DNA of 64,000 nucleotides, from contig NZ_CP064266.1 in the NCBI RefSeq assembly GCF_022811845.1, forward strand, positions 1,054,001-1,118,000, in the 5' to 3' direction. The position numbers were made by a program, and so were the translations under genes. This document shows, piece after piece, positions 7,328 through 16,015 of this stretch (its first letter is position 1; every line of letters starts with the position of its first letter). Under the pieces are notes generated by a model. That model saw nothing but the letters and a program-made list of their open reading frames with translations, was not told the origin of the DNA and did no database searches. This stretch comes from Bacillus pseudomycoides (GTDB lineage Bacteria > Bacillota > Bacilli > Bacillales > Bacillaceae_G).

Positions 7328-8278
7328 TTATTTTTTTGCTACCGATTCCCCCGCGCGTAATTTCTCTGCAATTTCATCGATTTTACGCAAGCGATGATTG
7401 ATACCCGATTTACTAATTTTCCCCCCAGATACCATCTCACCTAATTCTTTCAATGTTACATCTTGATAAATAATACGTAGTTGTGCAATTTCTCGCAATT
7501 TGTCTGGCAGAACATCCAGTCCTACCGTCTCATCAATGTAACGAATATTTTCAATCTGCCTTAAAGCAGCACCAATTGTTTTATTTAAATTGGCTGTTTC
7601 GCAGTTCACTAAACGATTAACTGAATTACGCATATCGCGAACAATACGAATATCTTCAAATCTTAACAATGCATTATGTGCACCAATAATGTTTAAAAAT
7701 TCCGTAATTTTCTCTGCCTCTTTTAAATACGTAATGTACCCTTTACGCCTTTCCAGCGTCTTACTATTTAAATCAAATCCGTTCATCAGTTCACATATAG
7801 AATCATTATGTTCCTTGTATAACGAAAAGACCTCTAAATGATAAGATGATGTTTCTGGGTTATTTACTGAACCACCTGCTAAAAATGCACCTCTTAAATA
7901 CGATCGTTTACAACATTTCTTTTCAATTAATTCTTTTGAGATATTGCGAATAAATGAAAAGTCTTCTCTAACAATATGCAAATCCGCTAATATTTCACGG
8001 GATTTCTCAACAAGCCGAACGATGTATACATTATTTTTCTTAAGTCGCATCTTTTTACGAACAAGTAATTCTACCGTCACGTCATATCCCTTTTTCAGCA
8101 ATGTATAAATTCTTCTTGCGATTGCTGCATTTTCTGTTTGAATATCAATTAAAAGACGACGATTTGAAAAAGAAAGTGATCCGTTCATTCGAAGTAATGC
8201 TGATAACTCCGCTTTTTCACAGCATTCTTTCATTTCAAGCTTCGTGAGCTCTTTCTTTGTTTCTGATGCAAATGACAC
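7328..8278 (-). CDS. whiA: WhiA, DNA-binding protein linked to cell division
   Basis: A 316-residue protein with an N-terminal LAGLIDADG-homing-endonuclease-like domain (no nuclease motif expected) including KKCCKRSYLRGAFLAGGSVNNPE, and a C-terminal helix-turn-helix (LKELGEMVSGGKISKSGINHRLRKIDEIA). In Bacillus it binds DNA and affects Z-ring formation and chromosome segregation; in actinomycetes it controls sporulation. Length is the family norm. It lies about 90 nt after yvcK, with a hairpin in the gap, and 22 nt before crh. Confidence 0.95.
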   Translation of the reverse strand: MSFASETKKELTKLEMKECCEKAELSALLRMNGSLSFSNRRLLIDIQTENAAIARRIYTLLKKGYDVTVELLVRKKMRLKKNNVYIVRLVEKSREILADLHIVREDFSFIRNISKELIEKKCCKRSYLRGAFLAGGSVNNPETSSYHLEVFSLYKEHNDSICELMNGFDLNSKTLERRKGYITYLKEAEKITEFLNIIGAHNALLRFEDIRIVRDMRNSVNRLVNCETANLNKTIGAALRQIENIRYIDETVGLDVLPDKLREIAQLRIIYQDVTLKELGEMVSGGKISKSGINHRLRKIDEIAEKLRAGESVAKK

Positions 8279-8336
8279 AGCCCCACCTCCTTATACGATA
8301 TTTTGGAACAAAAATCTTGTCCTATATGAATGAGTA

Positions 8337-8361
8337 GCGTTATCTCATACAGAGATAACGC
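8337..8361. repeat. Inverted repeat between yvcK and whiA
   Basis: GCGTTATCTC and its exact complement around ATACA lie between two operon genes. No T run follows on the coding (minus) strand, so it is not a typical terminator; RNA processing or attenuation is possible. Confidence 0.5.
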
Positions 8362-8365
8362 ACGC

Positions 8366-9319
8366 TTATAACAACGAATATAAAATAGATGCTACTTTTA
8401 ATGTATCATGTCTTACAACTTGATCATCATACTTTGCCAATTCATCTTGAATTAAGCGAATGTCATGTTCGACAAAACGCTCTTCATCGATCACAACAGG
8501 TTCAGACATTTCTTCTGCATACAAATTACGTAATTCAACAGGAATATCATGATTATTTACAATTGCTGTATCAACGAAAGGTTCCCCAAGATGATCATGT
8601 AAAGCCTGCACATGATCAAACGCTGTATACCCCATCGTTTCTCCAGCTTGCGTCATAACATTACATACATATACTTTTTTTGCCTTTGCAGCAAGAACAG
8701 CTTTACCGATTTTTTCTACAATTAAGTTTGGCAAAATGCTTGTGTACAAACTACCTGGACCGAAGACTAGTAAATCTGCTCGCTGAATTTCCATCAATGT
8801 CTCATACAACGGTTCTACATCACCCGGTGTTAAAAACACACGATTGATTTTTTTCCCGAAGTATGGAATTTTTGATTCACCTGTTACAATTTGCCCATCT
8901 TCAAGCTCTGCGTGAAGTACAACACTTTGATTGGCTGCTGGTAAAACACGCCCTCTCACATTTAATACCTTACTCGTTTCTGTAATGGCATGGAAAAAGT
9001 CGCCTGTAATCGAAGTCATACCAGCTAATAATAAATTACCTAGTGCATGACCCGTTAAACCTTCTCCGGATGTAAAACGATGTTGAAATAAAGCTTCCAC
9101 AAGTGGCTCCACATCTGATAATGCAACAAGTACGTTGCGAATGTCGCCTGGCGGTGGAATTTCTAACTCATCACGTAATCTACCTGAACTGCCACCATCA
9201 TCAGCCACCGTAACAACTGCTGTAATATCAACAGGATATTTCTTCAATCCTCGTAATAAAACAGATAGTCCAGTTCCTCCTCCCATGATGACAATTTTAG
9301 GTTTTCTCTCTTTTTTCAT
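8366..9319 (-). CDS. yvcK: Gluconeogenesis factor YvcK (CofD-like)
   Basis: A 317-residue UDP-sugar-binding protein of the CofD/UPF0052 family. It has the N-terminal nucleotide-binding loop IVIMGGGTGLSVLLRGLK, then DDGGSSGRLRDE and FGPGSLYTSILPNL. In B. subtilis it is needed for growth on gluconeogenic carbon and for normal cell shape through peptidoglycan synthesis. Only 3 nt separate it from rapZ, so the two are translationally close. The start at 9319 follows the rapZ stop directly. Confidence 0.95.
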   Translation of the reverse strand: MKKERKPKIVIMGGGTGLSVLLRGLKKYPVDITAVVTVADDGGSSGRLRDELEIPPPGDIRNVLVALSDVEPLVEALFQHRFTSGEGLTGHALGNLLLAGMTSITGDFFHAITETSKVLNVRGRVLPAANQSVVLHAELEDGQIVTGESKIPYFGKKINRVFLTPGDVEPLYETLMEIQRADLLVFGPGSLYTSILPNLIVEKIGKAVLAAKAKKVYVCNVMTQAGETMGYTAFDHVQALHDHLGEPFVDTAIVNNHDIPVELRNLYAEEMSEPVVIDEERFVEHDIRLIQDELAKYDDQVVRHDTLKVASILYSLL

Positions 9320-9322
9320 CCC

Positions 9323-10204
9323 TTAATGGCCCTTTCTCTTCTCCACATCACGATGAGATATATGAACGATATATTCTGGTTTCAAATGTTTCCCAAGGTA
9401 TTCTGCCAGTGTCACAGAACGATGTTGTCCACCTGTACATCCAATCGCAATTACAAGTTGACTCTTGCCTTCTCTTTTATAATGAGGAAGCATGAAAGTA
9501 ATAAGATCCGTCAACTTTTCTAAAAATTTATGTGTCTCATTGAATTTGAGCACATACGACGAAACTTCTTCATCCAGTCCTGTTAACGGCTTCATCTGTG
9601 GAATATAATATGGATTTGGTAAAAAACGAACATCAAATACTAAGTCTGCATCAATTGGAATACCGTACTTAAATCCAAATGACATCACATTTACACGAAA
9701 TGCTTGTTCGTTTTCTGTTGAAAACAGGTGAACAATTTTTTCGCGCAATTCTTTCGGTTTTAAATCGGACGTATCGAGTACAATATTAGCTCTTGCCTTC
9801 ATGTCTGTTAATAAATTACGCTCTGCCTCGATTCCTTTTAACGGAAGTCCTGTCGGCGCAAGCGGATGCGAACGTCTCGTTTCTTTGTAACGCGTTACAA
9901 GCGTGCTATCTTTCGCATCTAAAAATAAAATATGAGGAATGATCCAAGTGCGTTCTGATAAATCATCAAGCGCTCCCCATAAATGTTCAAAAAATTCGCG
10001 GCCACGTAAATCAATACCAAGTGCCACTTTATTCATTTTCCCTTTCGAGTCTGCCATAAGTTCAACAAACTTTGGCAATAACATCGGCGGTAAGTTATCT
10101 ACACAAAAATATCCTAAATCTTCGAAACTTTGCAGAGCTACTGTTTTTCCTGCACCGGACATTCCCGTAATAATTACCATTTTAATATCATTATTCGCTG
10201 TCAT
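9323..10204 (-). CDS. rapZ: RapZ/YvcJ P-loop nucleotide-binding protein
   Basis: A 293-residue protein with Walker A ITGMSGAGKTVALQ (about residues 12-25) and the C-terminal signature CTGGQHRSV. E. coli RapZ is an RNA-binding adaptor controlling glmS through small RNAs; B. subtilis YvcJ hydrolyses nucleotides and affects competence. The start at 10204 is preceded by AAGGAGGGG. Second gene of the yvcI operon, between the Nudix gene and yvcK. Confidence 0.95.
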   Translation of the reverse strand: MTANNDIKMVIITGMSGAGKTVALQSFEDLGYFCVDNLPPMLLPKFVELMADSKGKMNKVALGIDLRGREFFEHLWGALDDLSERTWIIPHILFLDAKDSTLVTRYKETRRSHPLAPTGLPLKGIEAERNLLTDMKARANIVLDTSDLKPKELREKIVHLFSTENEQAFRVNVMSFGFKYGIPIDADLVFDVRFLPNPYYIPQMKPLTGLDEEVSSYVLKFNETHKFLEKLTDLITFMLPHYKREGKSQLVIAIGCTGGQHRSVTLAEYLGKHLKPEYIVHISHRDVEKRKGH

Positions 10205-10224
10205 TGTATCCCCTCCTTGACGGT

Positions 10225-10683
10225 TTAGCTTGGATCCAATCGATATGAAAGTAATTCAAAGTCTGGTGTATATACAAACGTACCGTAGATGATTCCATTT
10301 CCTTTAATTAAATAATCAATAATGTGATAATCTCCCGGTGCCATTGCTAATTCATCAATTTTATCAAATGTATGCCAGCCAATGATGCCTTCTTCGCTTT
10401 CTAATTTGTTTTCTCCTGCAAAATCTGTCGCTAAAAAGGAGAACATCATCCATTCAGAAACAACTTTATCGCCTTCTTGGATGACAAAAGTGAAGACTCC
10501 CTTTAATGCTGGGTTCTTTAAATAAATGCCTGTTTCTTCACGATATTCGCGGACAACGGAATCTCTCACTGTTTCACCGCGCTCCATTTTCCCGCCCGGT
10601 GCAACCCACCAGTTCCGACGAGGTTTTTGTAGTAGGAGAACTTCATTATCTTTAATTAACACACAGTTTGTTACTCTTTGCAT
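10225..10683 (-). CDS. yvcI: Nudix hydrolase YvcI
   Basis: A 152-residue Nudix protein with the complete box G-x5-E-x7-REExGI (GGKMERGETVRDS...REYREETGI, about residues 31-54). The family hydrolyses nucleoside diphosphates linked to another group, often oxidised dNTPs; the substrate here is unknown. It is the first gene of the operon that continues with rapZ, yvcK, whiA and crh, 20 nt upstream of rapZ. Confidence 0.9.
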   Translation of the reverse strand: MQRVTNCVLIKDNEVLLLQKPRRNWWVAPGGKMERGETVRDSVVREYREETGIYLKNPALKGVFTFVIQEGDKVVSEWMMFSFLATDFAGENKLESEEGIIGWHTFDKIDELAMAPGDYHIIDYLIKGNGIIYGTFVYTPDFELLSYRLDPS

Positions 10684-10790
10684 GCTTCTTCACCTCAGCT
10701 ACTTATGACGAATTTCTTCGTCACATACTCATTTCATTATACTATCAAAAACAGTTTGTCACAATGAAGGAGCTCCCGGCCTAAAGAAAC

Positions 10791-10820
10791 AAAAAAAACG
10801 ATGGAAATTAATTCCCATCG
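10791..10820 (-). terminator. Terminator of the lutABC operon
   Basis: On the minus strand CGATGG...CCATCG is followed by eight T. It lies about 110 nt after the lutC stop. Confidence 0.85.
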
Positions 10821-10928
10821 CTGTTGGATAACAAAATAGAGTCCCTCACAATTGGCATATCTTATACGCAATATACAAGGTTCAAGTCAAACCTTTCAAC
10901 TCATTATTTGGTAAGGAGACGTAAATCC

Positions 10929-11630
10929 TTATTGATCATCCACAATAATATACGCTGTTCGGATTGGCCCATGTACACCTACGACAAGATTCATTTCAAT
11001 ATCTGCACTATTTGACGGACCAGAAATAAAATTCACACAAGCTGGTAATTTGTCTCCCGCTTTATTTTGATGATGAATGACTGTTGTAGACTGGGTTAAC
11101 CTTGGCACAATCGTACTTTTAGGAACAATTGCAATATACGACTCAGGAAGAAGACTAACGTGCCTTCCTTTTAACCCATCATTAAATAAAACAACGGTTC
11201 CTGATTCAGCAAGAGCGATATCACTGAACGTAATGCCAAGGTCAGCAGCTTTCGCAAATTCTATGTTCTCTTCTTTGTGATCTAAGCCCCACTTACGAAA
11301 ATGTATTGTACCTTCACTGCTTAAAAATTGACTGAGACCATATTCCTTGAACCGTTCATCATTAGAATACATAACAGATTGAATATTCCATTCTGCTAGA
11401 AAAGATTGTAATGTTTCAACAAGCCTGGCCTTTGTTGTTCGCTTAACTTGTGTATGAATTACCTCGCATTGCTCTATTAACTTTAGTACCAGTTCATCCT
11501 GTGTTAGTCCGTCAAAAACAGTACACTGCGGAGAAAAAGACCAGTTCGGTTTTTTTACTGCTTCCGGACGTTTTCTGCCCAGTTTTTCCGATAATTGAAA
11601 TAAAAATTCCTCACGATTTTGGATGGCCAT
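10929..11630 (-). CDS. lutC: Lactate utilization protein LutC
   Basis: A 233-residue LUD-domain protein, third subunit of the LutABC iron-sulfur enzyme complex that oxidises L-lactate to pyruvate. It shows the LUD core (GLKGRHVSLLPESYIAIVPKSTIVPRL) and the C-terminal GPSNSADIEMNLVVGVHGP. Its start overlaps the end of lutB by 20 nt, which indicates translational coupling. The B. subtilis homologue is YvbY. Confidence 0.95.
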   Translation of the reverse strand: MAIQNREEFLFQLSEKLGRKRPEAVKKPNWSFSPQCTVFDGLTQDELVLKLIEQCEVIHTQVKRTTKARLVETLQSFLAEWNIQSVMYSNDERFKEYGLSQFLSSEGTIHFRKWGLDHKEENIEFAKAADLGITFSDIALAESGTVVLFNDGLKGRHVSLLPESYIAIVPKSTIVPRLTQSTTVIHHQNKAGDKLPACVNFISGPSNSADIEMNLVVGVHGPIRTAYIIVDDQ

Positions 11631-13044
11631 TACCGTTCTCCTTTACACGTTTTTTAAACCAATCTCTAAACGGTTGTTTTTCTGGAACTGGAAAATCTCT
11701 CGCATCCGTCCAAGCTTTTAACGGACCGATTCCACGTTCGATCTTGTCCCCTTTTGTAAGAGGCTTTAATGCATACGGAGCAGTCTTTGCAGCAAAGGAA
11801 AATAATTTAGAGCTATTCACCGCTTTTTCAAAACCTTTCATAGCCACGTTCCAGGCTACAGGTGATTGTTTCACTTCTTCTACAATGCGGCGGCGATGTT
11901 TAATTAATAAATCATGTAACGGTATTTTCACTGGACACGCTTCTGTACAGGCACCACAAAGGCTAGATGCATAAGGCAAATCTTTATATTCATCATATCC
12001 TCCTAAAAGTGGTGTCAACACAGCTCCAATCGGTCCTGGATAAATGGAGCCATACGCATGTCCACCGATATGCCGATATACGGGACATACATTAATACAT
12101 GCCGCACAGCGAATACACTGAAGGATACTTTGAAATTCTGTTCCTAAAATATTAGAACGACCATTATCAACAATGACTAAATGAAATTCCTCAGGTCCGT
12201 CTGTCCCACCGGGCTCGGTTAACCCTGTAATATAACTTGTTAACTTTTGTCCTACAGAACTTCGGCATAGAAGTGTTACTAACACATCAAGCTCTTCCCA
12301 TGTCGGAACAATACGTTCCATTCCCATAACTGTAATTAACGTTTTCGGAAGCGTTGTGGTAAGTCTTGCATTTCCTTCGTTTGCCACGATAGAAATAGAC
12401 CCAGACTCTGCAACAGCAAAGTTACATCCTGTCACTCCTACATCCGCTGTAAAAAAATCATCACGCAAATAACCCCTTACAAACCTCGCCATTTCCGTAG
12501 GATCAGATGTTCCAGTATAATCTAACTTTGTTTTAAATATTTCACAAATGTGTTCTTTATCCTTATGAAGACACGGAACAACAATATGTGATGGAGGATC
12601 GTGGTCGTTCACTTGCAGAATAAATTCGGCAAGGTCCGTTTCTAACACTTCTCCTCCAGCTTCTTCAATCGCTTCATTTAAACTAATCTCTTCCGTTACC
12701 ATAGATTTTGATTTCACAATTTTTTTCGCGTTTTTCTTTTTTACAATCCCTTTCACATATTCCCTTGCGTCTTCTGCAGTCTTTGCAAAATAAACAAAAC
12801 CACCGTTTTTTTCAATATTTTCACTCAGTTGATATAAATAATAATCAAGGTTTTCTAATGTATGCTTTCGAATTTCTTCTCCTAAAGCTCGCCATTCCTC
12901 CCAATTCCCAAGACTCTCAGTAGCTTTTAATTTCTTGCCTCTAAGACCATCTTGCGCTTTCCTGACAGCCTGTCTCATGAATTGATCCCCTATACCTGTT
13001 TCAGCACGCTTATGAAAGGAATCGTTCCCAATTTTCATTCCCAT
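11611..13044 (-). CDS. lutB: Lactate utilization iron-sulfur protein LutB
   Basis: A 477-residue subunit with an N-terminal LUD domain (including the HDPPSHIVVPCLHK and GCNFAVAESGS segments) and two 4Fe-4S motifs near the C-terminus: CIRCAACINVCPVYR and CGACTEACPVKIPL. It carries electrons from lactate oxidation in the LutABC complex. Length matches B. subtilis LutB. It follows lutA after 15 nt. Confidence 0.95.
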   Translation of the reverse strand: MGMKIGNDSFHKRAETGIGDQFMRQAVRKAQDGLRGKKLKATESLGNWEEWRALGEEIRKHTLENLDYYLYQLSENIEKNGGFVYFAKTAEDAREYVKGIVKKKNAKKIVKSKSMVTEEISLNEAIEEAGGEVLETDLAEFILQVNDHDPPSHIVVPCLHKDKEHICEIFKTKLDYTGTSDPTEMARFVRGYLRDDFFTADVGVTGCNFAVAESGSISIVANEGNARLTTTLPKTLITVMGMERIVPTWEELDVLVTLLCRSSVGQKLTSYITGLTEPGGTDGPEEFHLVIVDNGRSNILGTEFQSILQCIRCAACINVCPVYRHIGGHAYGSIYPGPIGAVLTPLLGGYDEYKDLPYASSLCGACTEACPVKIPLHDLLIKHRRRIVEEVKQSPVAWNVAMKGFEKAVNSSKLFSFAAKTAPYALKPLTKGDKIERGIGPLKAWTDARDFPVPEKQPFRDWFKKRVKENGNGHPKS

Positions 13045-13059
13045 CTTTATATCCCCCTC

Positions 13060-13785
13060 TTATTTTCGATCTTCATTTAATACTTGAGCAATATGTTTTA
13101 CATCAATTGGATAACCATTGCGTGTTAAACGTCCTTTTATATTCATTAAGCAGCTACAATCCATCCCGATTAACAGTTCCGCACCGGTTTCCATAATATG
13201 CTTTACTTTTTCATCGACCATCTGCTCAGAGATTTCTGCCATTTTCACTGAGAATGTGCCTCCAAATCCACAGCAGTCATAATTATGTGGTAACGAAACA
13301 ACTTCCAGTCCCTTTACACATTTTAATAATTTTTGCGGCGGTTCCTTAATCCCCATTAATCGACTCATATGGCAAGACGTATGAACCGTTGCTTTTTTAT
13401 GAAACTCCGCACCTAAGTCTTCTTTCCCTAATACTTCAACAAGAAATTGTGTGAATTCATATGTTTTATTTGCAAGTTCAGTAGCTTTTTTCTTCCACTC
13501 TGTTTCACTTTCAGAAAACAAGCTAGAAAACTCGTGAACCATCATAGCGCAAGATCCTGATGGTGCTACAACATATTCCGAATTAGCAAAAGCTTCAATC
13601 ATATGTTTTGCAGCTGTTTTTGTTTCCTTATGATAGCCGCTATTATAAGCAGGCTGTCCGCAGCAGGTTTGGTCTTTAGGGAAATCAACTTCACACCCTA
13701 AATCTTCAAGAATTTCCACAACATCTTTTCCTACTTCTGGATAAAAAACATCTGCAACACAAGTGATAAATATTGAAACTTTCAT
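13060..13785 (-). CDS. lutA: Lactate utilization protein LutA
   Basis: A 241-residue protein with two CCG (cysteine-rich) domains, QTCCGQPAYNSGY and DCCGFGGTFSVK, which bind an unusual Fe-S cluster. First gene of lutABC. The ATG at 13785 follows GGGGGTG; the open frame extends five codons to a TTG, but that would place the Shine-Dalgarno inside the gene. No regulator gene is adjacent, and I could not identify an operator in the 190 nt upstream. Confidence 0.95.
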   Translation of the reverse strand: MKVSIFITCVADVFYPEVGKDVVEILEDLGCEVDFPKDQTCCGQPAYNSGYHKETKTAAKHMIEAFANSEYVVAPSGSCAMMVHEFSSLFSESETEWKKKATELANKTYEFTQFLVEVLGKEDLGAEFHKKATVHTSCHMSRLMGIKEPPQKLLKCVKGLEVVSLPHNYDCCGFGGTFSVKMAEISEQMVDEKVKHIMETGAELLIGMDCSCLMNIKGRLTRNGYPIDVKHIAQVLNEDRK

Positions 13786-13977
13786 ATTTGACACCCCCAA
13801 ATAAAGTAAAGTAGCCTGTCATGAATTGTACTTTTACAGACGGTTTACTTACCTACCAAATGTTGAGAGGCAAGATAAAGCAGAAAAGTAAGCTCAAGTA
13901 ACTTCTTCACCAAAACGATCGCTTTCGTATATTCTTGGTAAAAAATACAAAAAATATAAATGCAAATAACAAAAAAA

Positions 13978-14005
13978 GTGATTGAGAGCTATCTCTCAAT
14001 CACTT
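13978..14005 (-). terminator. Terminator of the DUF368 gene
   Basis: GTGATTGAGAG and its complement form a perfect stem followed on the minus strand by a T run; it overlaps the stop codon at 14000. Confidence 0.85.
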
Positions 14006-14809
14006 TTTCTTACTAAAATACGATACAATCGCAAACCCTAATATAAACGTAATAACTGAGCTTACAATTGACATACCATCAGTCGGAATGCCTGGGAAAA
14101 CTACCGCAATCGATCCGATAACAAGTCCGATAATTGCTGCGAATGTTGCGCTTTTAAAATGGGCTAATAAGTAACTAATTCCTTTACTACTTACAACGAA
14201 TCCAACCATAACACCTGCGCCAATTACTGCAATAAGCGGCAAGTTTAATGTCGTTAACGCATTAATCGCTGTTGGATATACACCGATGATTAATAAAATA
14301 AATGATCCACTAATCCCCGGAAGTAACATAGCCATACTCGCCATCCAACCTGCTAAGAATAACCCAATTGTATTTAAAATGGTTAACATAGTAATTGGAT
14401 CTGCCGCTTTATCTGGCTTAAAGAATGCCGTTACAGCTACAAGTACCGCTGCAACGATTAGTAATACAATATGTCCTGCTTTAAATGTTTCCTTTGCATT
14501 TGCTTCCTTCATTAACATTGGTAAAATACTTAAAATTAAACCAAGGAAGAAAAACTGTGTTGGCTCATAATGATATTCCAGCAAATATTTAATCACATGA
14601 CTTAATGTTAAAAAAGCTGCTGCTACACCAGCAGCAAGCGGAATTAAAAAGCCCAAATGCTTTTTCCATTCACGACTAAAGAATCCACTAATTGCCGCAA
14701 GCAATCTTTCATAAATCCCTAACACAACAGCAATTGTTCCGCCGCTCACACCTGGAATTAAATCACTAACTCCCATACAAAAACCGCGATATATATTACG
14801 CCATTCCAT
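14000..14809 (-). CDS. DUF368 membrane protein, candidate undecaprenyl-phosphate flippase (PopT type)
   Basis: About 269 residues with eight to nine hydrophobic segments. It has the two related glycine-rich motifs of DUF368: GVSDLIPGVSGGTIAVVLGIYE near the N-terminus and MLLPGISGSFILLIIGVYP in the second half, suggesting an inverted repeat architecture. DUF368 proteins (PopT in Staphylococcus) have been reported to recycle the undecaprenyl-phosphate carrier across the membrane. The ATG at 14809 is preferred because AGGAG lies 10 nt upstream; the ATG at 14827 overlaps that Shine-Dalgarno. Monocistronic. Confidence 0.85.
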   Translation of the reverse strand: MEWRNIYRGFCMGVSDLIPGVSGGTIAVVLGIYERLLAAISGFFSREWKKHLGFLIPLAAGVAAAFLTLSHVIKYLLEYHYEPTQFFFLGLILSILPMLMKEANAKETFKAGHIVLLIVAAVLVAVTAFFKPDKAADPITMLTILNTIGLFLAGWMASMAMLLPGISGSFILLIIGVYPTAINALTTLNLPLIAVIGAGVMVGFVVSSKGISYLLAHFKSATFAAIIGLVIGSIAVVFPGIPTDGMSIVSSVITFILGFAIVSYFSKKK

Positions 14810-14926
14810 ATTGAATAAACTCCTCATTTCTCATAATCATTTTTTCCGTAGATTCTAGTATAACAATAACCATTTGTCTGCTCCATGAGAAATTTGACAA
14901 ATATTTTACATTTCAAATGAAAAATA

Positions 14927-14961
14927 AAGAAAGCTACCTTCTATACGAAGGTAGCTTTCTT
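14927..14961 (-). terminator. Terminator of trxB
   Basis: A perfect stem AAGAAAGCTACCTTC with its complement, followed on the minus strand by TTTATTTTTC. Confidence 0.9.
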
Positions 14962-14981
14962 CTCCAAAAAGATTCATATCC

Positions 14982-15938
14982 TTATTTTTCTGTTACAGTT
15001 TTTAATTCCTCTAACAGCTCTTCTACGTAGTGCTGTGCACTTTGCGCTGCAATACTACCATCACCAGTTGCTGTTACAATTTGACGAAGCATTTTTTCGC
15101 GAACATCACCAGCTGCAAAAATACCAGGAACTTTTGTTTCCATACGTTCATTTGTTTCGATATAACCATTTTCATTTGTAATACCTAGTTCTGTAAATGG
15201 TTTTGATAATGGTAGCATACCGATGTAAATGAATGCACCATCTGTTTTGAACTCTTGTTCTTCACCAGTGTTCACGTCTACAAGTGTTACACTACCAACT
15301 TTACCGTTCTCTTCGTTAATTTCTTTCACAGTATGATTCCAAATGAAATCTACTTTCTCATTTTGGAAAGCACGATCTTGCAGGATTTTCTGTGCACGAA
15401 GAGAATCACGACGGTGGACGATTGTTACTTTTGATGCGAAACGTGTTAAATATACACCTTCCTCAACAGCAGAGTCTCCTCCGCCAACAACAACAAGTTC
15501 TTTTCCTTTAAAGAATGCGCCGTCACATACAGCACAATATGATACACCGCGGCCGCCAAGTTCTTTTTCACCTGGTACACCGATTTTTTTGTACTCTGCA
15601 CCACTTGCAACGATGATTGCGCGTGTTTTATATTCTTTCTTACCAGCTACAATTGTTTTATATTCTTTGCCATCGATGACTTCTTTCACATCACCATATG
15701 CATATTCAGCACCGAATTTCTTCGCATGCTCGAACATTTTATTTGATAAATCCGGTCCTAAAATCGATTCATAACCTGGATAGTTTTCTACATCTTCTGT
15801 ATTTGCCATTTGTCCGCCTGGAATACCGCGTTCAAGCATAAGCGTGCTTAAATTTGCACGAGACGTATACACTGCAGCTGTCATCCCAGCTGGCCCAGCA
15901 CCAATAATAATGACATCATAAATTTTTTCTTCTGACAC
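14982..15938 (-). CDS. trxB: Thioredoxin reductase
   Basis: NADPH-dependent flavoenzyme that reduces thioredoxin. It has the FAD motif IIGAGPAGMTAA near the N-terminus, the redox-active YCAVCDG, the NADPH motif VVGGGDSAVEE, and the C-terminal FAD segment GIFAAGDVRE. I take the GTG at 15938 (MSEEKIYD, 318 residues) as the start because AGGAG lies 6 nt upstream and this matches the B. subtilis N-terminus; another in-frame GTG at 15947 is less well placed. Confidence 0.95.
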   Translation of the reverse strand: MSEEKIYDVIIIGAGPAGMTAAVYTSRANLSTLMLERGIPGGQMANTEDVENYPGYESILGPDLSNKMFEHAKKFGAEYAYGDVKEVIDGKEYKTIVAGKKEYKTRAIIVASGAEYKKIGVPGEKELGGRGVSYCAVCDGAFFKGKELVVVGGGDSAVEEGVYLTRFASKVTIVHRRDSLRAQKILQDRAFQNEKVDFIWNHTVKEINEENGKVGSVTLVDVNTGEEQEFKTDGAFIYIGMLPLSKPFTELGITNENGYIETNERMETKVPGIFAAGDVREKMLRQIVTATGDGSIAAQSAQHYVEELLEELKTVTEK

Positions 15939-16015
15939 ACTATTCACTCCTATTCATTCCTACCATAACTTACCCTCATTATACTGTTAGCGCCTGTTTT
16001 TTCCCAATGATTTGC

